Below, piece by piece: positions 62,121-64,000 of a DNA stretch of 64,000 nucleotides. The first letter of the stretch is position 1, and each line of letters begins with the position of its first letter. The translations under genes and the position numbers were made by a program. The notes under the pieces were generated by a model. It searched no databases, had not been told where the DNA came from, and saw nothing but the letters and a program-made list of their open reading frames with translations. The DNA is taken from NCBI GenBank assembly GCA_003724185.1, contig RHGM01000007.1:1-64000 (forward strand), given 5' to 3'. The stretch comes from Porphyrobacter sp. IPPAS B-1204 (GTDB lineage: Bacteria > Pseudomonadota > Alphaproteobacteria > Sphingomonadales > Sphingomonadaceae).

Positions 62121-64000
62121 TGGCGACGCTGCTGCGCACCCCGGCTGCCGCCCGCGCTGATGCGCTGGTGGAGCGGGTGTCAGGCAATCCGGTGCTGAGT
62201 TTGGCTGAAGGGCAAGAGCCGGGGGCTGAAGGGCAGGAGCCGGCTGCGCTGGCCGAAGCTTCGCCCCCTCCGCCGCCGCAAGAACCCTCGCGCGCGCTGG
62301 CGCTGTCCGATGTGATCGCGGTCAAGGCCGGGCCGGGAGAGGCGCTGATCCGGCTGGCCTATCGCCTTGGTGTTCCGGGTCACGCGCTGGCCGCCCCGTT
62401 CCGCCGCCCGCAGGCGCTGCGCGTGCTGGCAACGGTGGACAGCCCCAACCGTGGTGACCGCACGGCCGGCACGGCCCTGCGCGCCGGGCATTTCCTGATC
62501 CACGGGGTGCGCCTGCCGATCGCCAGCTTCGATTTCTCTCTGCCTGCGCGCCATGCGCCGGGGGTGGAGCGGGTGGTGCACAGCTTCAGCTGGCTTGCCG
62601 ATCTCGCCGCCAGCGCGGACCGCGCCGATGGGGCTGCTGTGGCGGAACGGATCGCGGGCCAGTGGCTCCACGCCCACGGCACCCCCGGCAAGGGGCCGGC
62701 GTGGGAGCCGGAACTGGCGGGCCTCAGGCTGGTGGCATGGCTGGTTTACGCCCCGCTGATGCTGGGCGGCCATGAAAAGGCGCTGAAGTCGCGCCTGCTC
62801 GCCGCCATCGGCGACACCGCCGCATGGCTCGACAAGCGCGCCGTGCGTGAACCTGCGGGCCTGGGTCAGGTGGCCGCTTTCGCCGGTGTCGTGGCGGCAG
62901 GGCTGCTGCTGCCCCATGGCAAACCACGGCGCCTGTTCGGCGAGGCGGGCCTTGTGAAAGCGCTGGGCGATATGGTGGGCGAGGACGGCGGCGTGCTGTC
63001 ACGCTGCCCCGCCGCGCAACTGGACGCGATCCGCCTGCTGACCGATCTTCTCGCATGTTACGAAGCCGTGGACACCGCGCCGCCGCCCGCGCTGGCGGTG
63101 ATGCGCGAACTGCTGGTGCCGCCACTGCTGGCCCTGCGTCATGGTGACGGGGCGCTGGGCAATTGGCAGGGACAAGGCGCGATTTCCGCCGACCGGCTGG
63201 GCGCCGTGATCGAGGCGAGCGGCGTGCGCACGCGCCCCCTCGGCATGGCGGGCGGCTGGGGCTACCAGCGCATCAAATCGGGCGAGACCCTGCTGCAATT
63301 CGACACCGCCCCGCCCCCGCGCAGCAAGCACGCCCGCACCGGCTGCGCCTCCACCCTCGCCTTCGAGCTTTCCGACGGGCCGCAGCGGATCGTCGTCAAT
63401 TGCGGCGGGGCGGCGCTGGCGGGCGGGCAGGTGCCTGCGCGGATCGGGCAGGGGCTGCGCGCCACTGCTGCCTTTTCCACCCTGGTGCTGGATAACGCCA
63501 ATTCCACCGCCGTGCTGCTCCACGCCAGCTCGGCAAGGGGGTCGAGACTGTGGAGTTCGACCGCCGCATGGTCGCCAGCCGGGGCCCGCGCGAGGCAACC
63601 CGGATCGAGGCCGCGCATGATGGCTATGCCGGGCGCTTCGGCCTCACCCATCGCCGCATCCTGACGCTGAGCGGGGACGGCACCGAACTGGCGGGTGAGG
63701 ACATCCTCATCCCCGCCAGCAAGAACGGCAAGCGCGGCAAGATCGCCTTCGCGCTGCGCTTCCATCTCGGCCGCGGGGTCGAGGTGCAACTGTCGGGGGA
63801 CAAGCGGGGGGCAACCCTGCTGCTGCCCGATGGTCGGCTCTGGCAATTCCGGCTGGGCGGCGATAGGGCGGGCGCCGACGCAATCACCCTGTCTGCCGAG
63901 GACAGCCTGTGGGTCGACGGCGAAGGCCGCCCGCATGCTACGGAACAGCTGGTGATCGAAGGACTGGCATTGCGCAGCGGGGGACAATTCTCCTGGCGCT
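62120..64000 (+). pseudogene. heparinase II/III family protein, frameshifted and cut by window end
   Basis: The start is the ATG at 62120 overlapping the rpe stop. The body has the alpha/alpha-toroid and beta-sandwich layout of heparinase II/III-like proteins: RRPQALRVLATVDSPNRGDR, SFSWLADLAASADRADGAAV, GMAGGWGYQRIKSGETLLQF, DGPQRIVVNCGGAAL. Near 63511–63530 the frame changes: after NSTAVLLHAS the conserved LGKGVETVEFDRRMVAS continues in the next frame and stays open to the window end. One base is missing or two extra. Probably a glycan lyase-type or envelope-related protein. Its N-terminus has an odd Glu-rich insertion. Confidence 0.8.
62203..62243 (+). repeat. tandem 20-base repeat in heparinase N-terminus
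   Basis: Two copies (62203–62222 and 62224–62243) share 19 of 20 bases with a one-base gap, and follow GTGCTGAGTTTG. The translation is VLSLAEGQEPGAEGQEP, reminiscent of the 'VLSLSKG' reading of the sphingomonad palindromic repeat. Confidence 0.55.

Overview
The window is about 64 kb of a high-GC (roughly 65%) alphaproteobacterial chromosome. Gene content and style point to Sphingomonadales, most likely Erythrobacteraceae (Erythrobacter/Porphyrobacter-like). The pointers are an rpe–heparinase pair, a SUF-only Fe-S operon led by an Rrf2 regulator, PHA metabolism genes, an MmcB gene, DUF2093, DUF3576 and DUF2141 proteins, and an interspersed palindrome typical of sphingomonads whose reading frame encodes 'VLSLSK'. 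The placement is inferred from gene families; no rRNA is present. No prophage, IS element or CRISPR array was recognised.

Layout. 0.1–8.1 kb: a frameshifted MsbA-type ABC exporter diverging from an intracellular PHB depolymerase (phaZ), then ung, an RNase D-like exonuclease, lptC-lptA and a polyprenyl-phosphate sugar transferase. 8.2–12.8 kb: minus-strand leuS-lptE-holA. 13–21.7 kb: a secreted protein, phaB, a membrane-tethered LuxR-type regulator with DUF4019, an FMN reductase, a long-chain acyl-CoA synthetase, gamma-glutamyltransferase and pyrD. 21.7–23.9 kb: a possible small RNA ending in a strong terminator, then two tandem AraC-type regulators.

24.0–32.2 kb: a tightly overlapping suf operon, Rrf2 regulator–sufB–(orphan)–(DUF559-like)–(secreted)–sufC–sufD–(small)–sufS–sufT–GNAT–sufA–(SRPBCC-like). 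A putative promoter and an overlapping inverted-repeat operator sit in front of it. 32.2–36.1 kb: a hypothetical protein, a lipoprotein, an EI24/CysZ-like membrane protein, adenosine kinase and a cytochrome c. 36.1–37.3 kb: a lower-GC island with one orphan secreted protein. 37.3–45.4 kb: purD and xseA diverging from overlapping start codons, a phytase-like esterase, rpmB, tadA, an SPFH-like protein, RNase T2 and nadC.

45.5–55.1 kb: a LytS/LytTR-type two-component pair, two M48-type proteases flanking a DsbA-like protein, a PAS-like acidic protein, a sterol-desaturase/DUF2141 pair, mmcB, and tRNA-Arg(CCG) with a strong terminator. 55.2–64 kb: a multi-pass membrane protein, alanine dehydrogenase diverging from an Lrp/AsnC regulator across two perfect inverted repeats, a diacylglycerol-kinase-family protein, a frameshifted nucleotidyltransferase-like gene, DUF2141, rpe, and a heparinase II/III family gene that runs off the window.

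Three genes (ABC exporter, nucleotidyltransferase-like gene, heparinase) are broken by single-base indels. Two of the three lie in G7/G8 tracts and are restored by removing one G, so base-calling error, slippage or phase variation must be separated. The most interesting regions are the unexplained genes embedded in the suf operon (one with atypically low GC), the orphan structured-RNA locus at 21.7–21.9 kb, and the alanine-responsive regulatory region at 58.0 kb.
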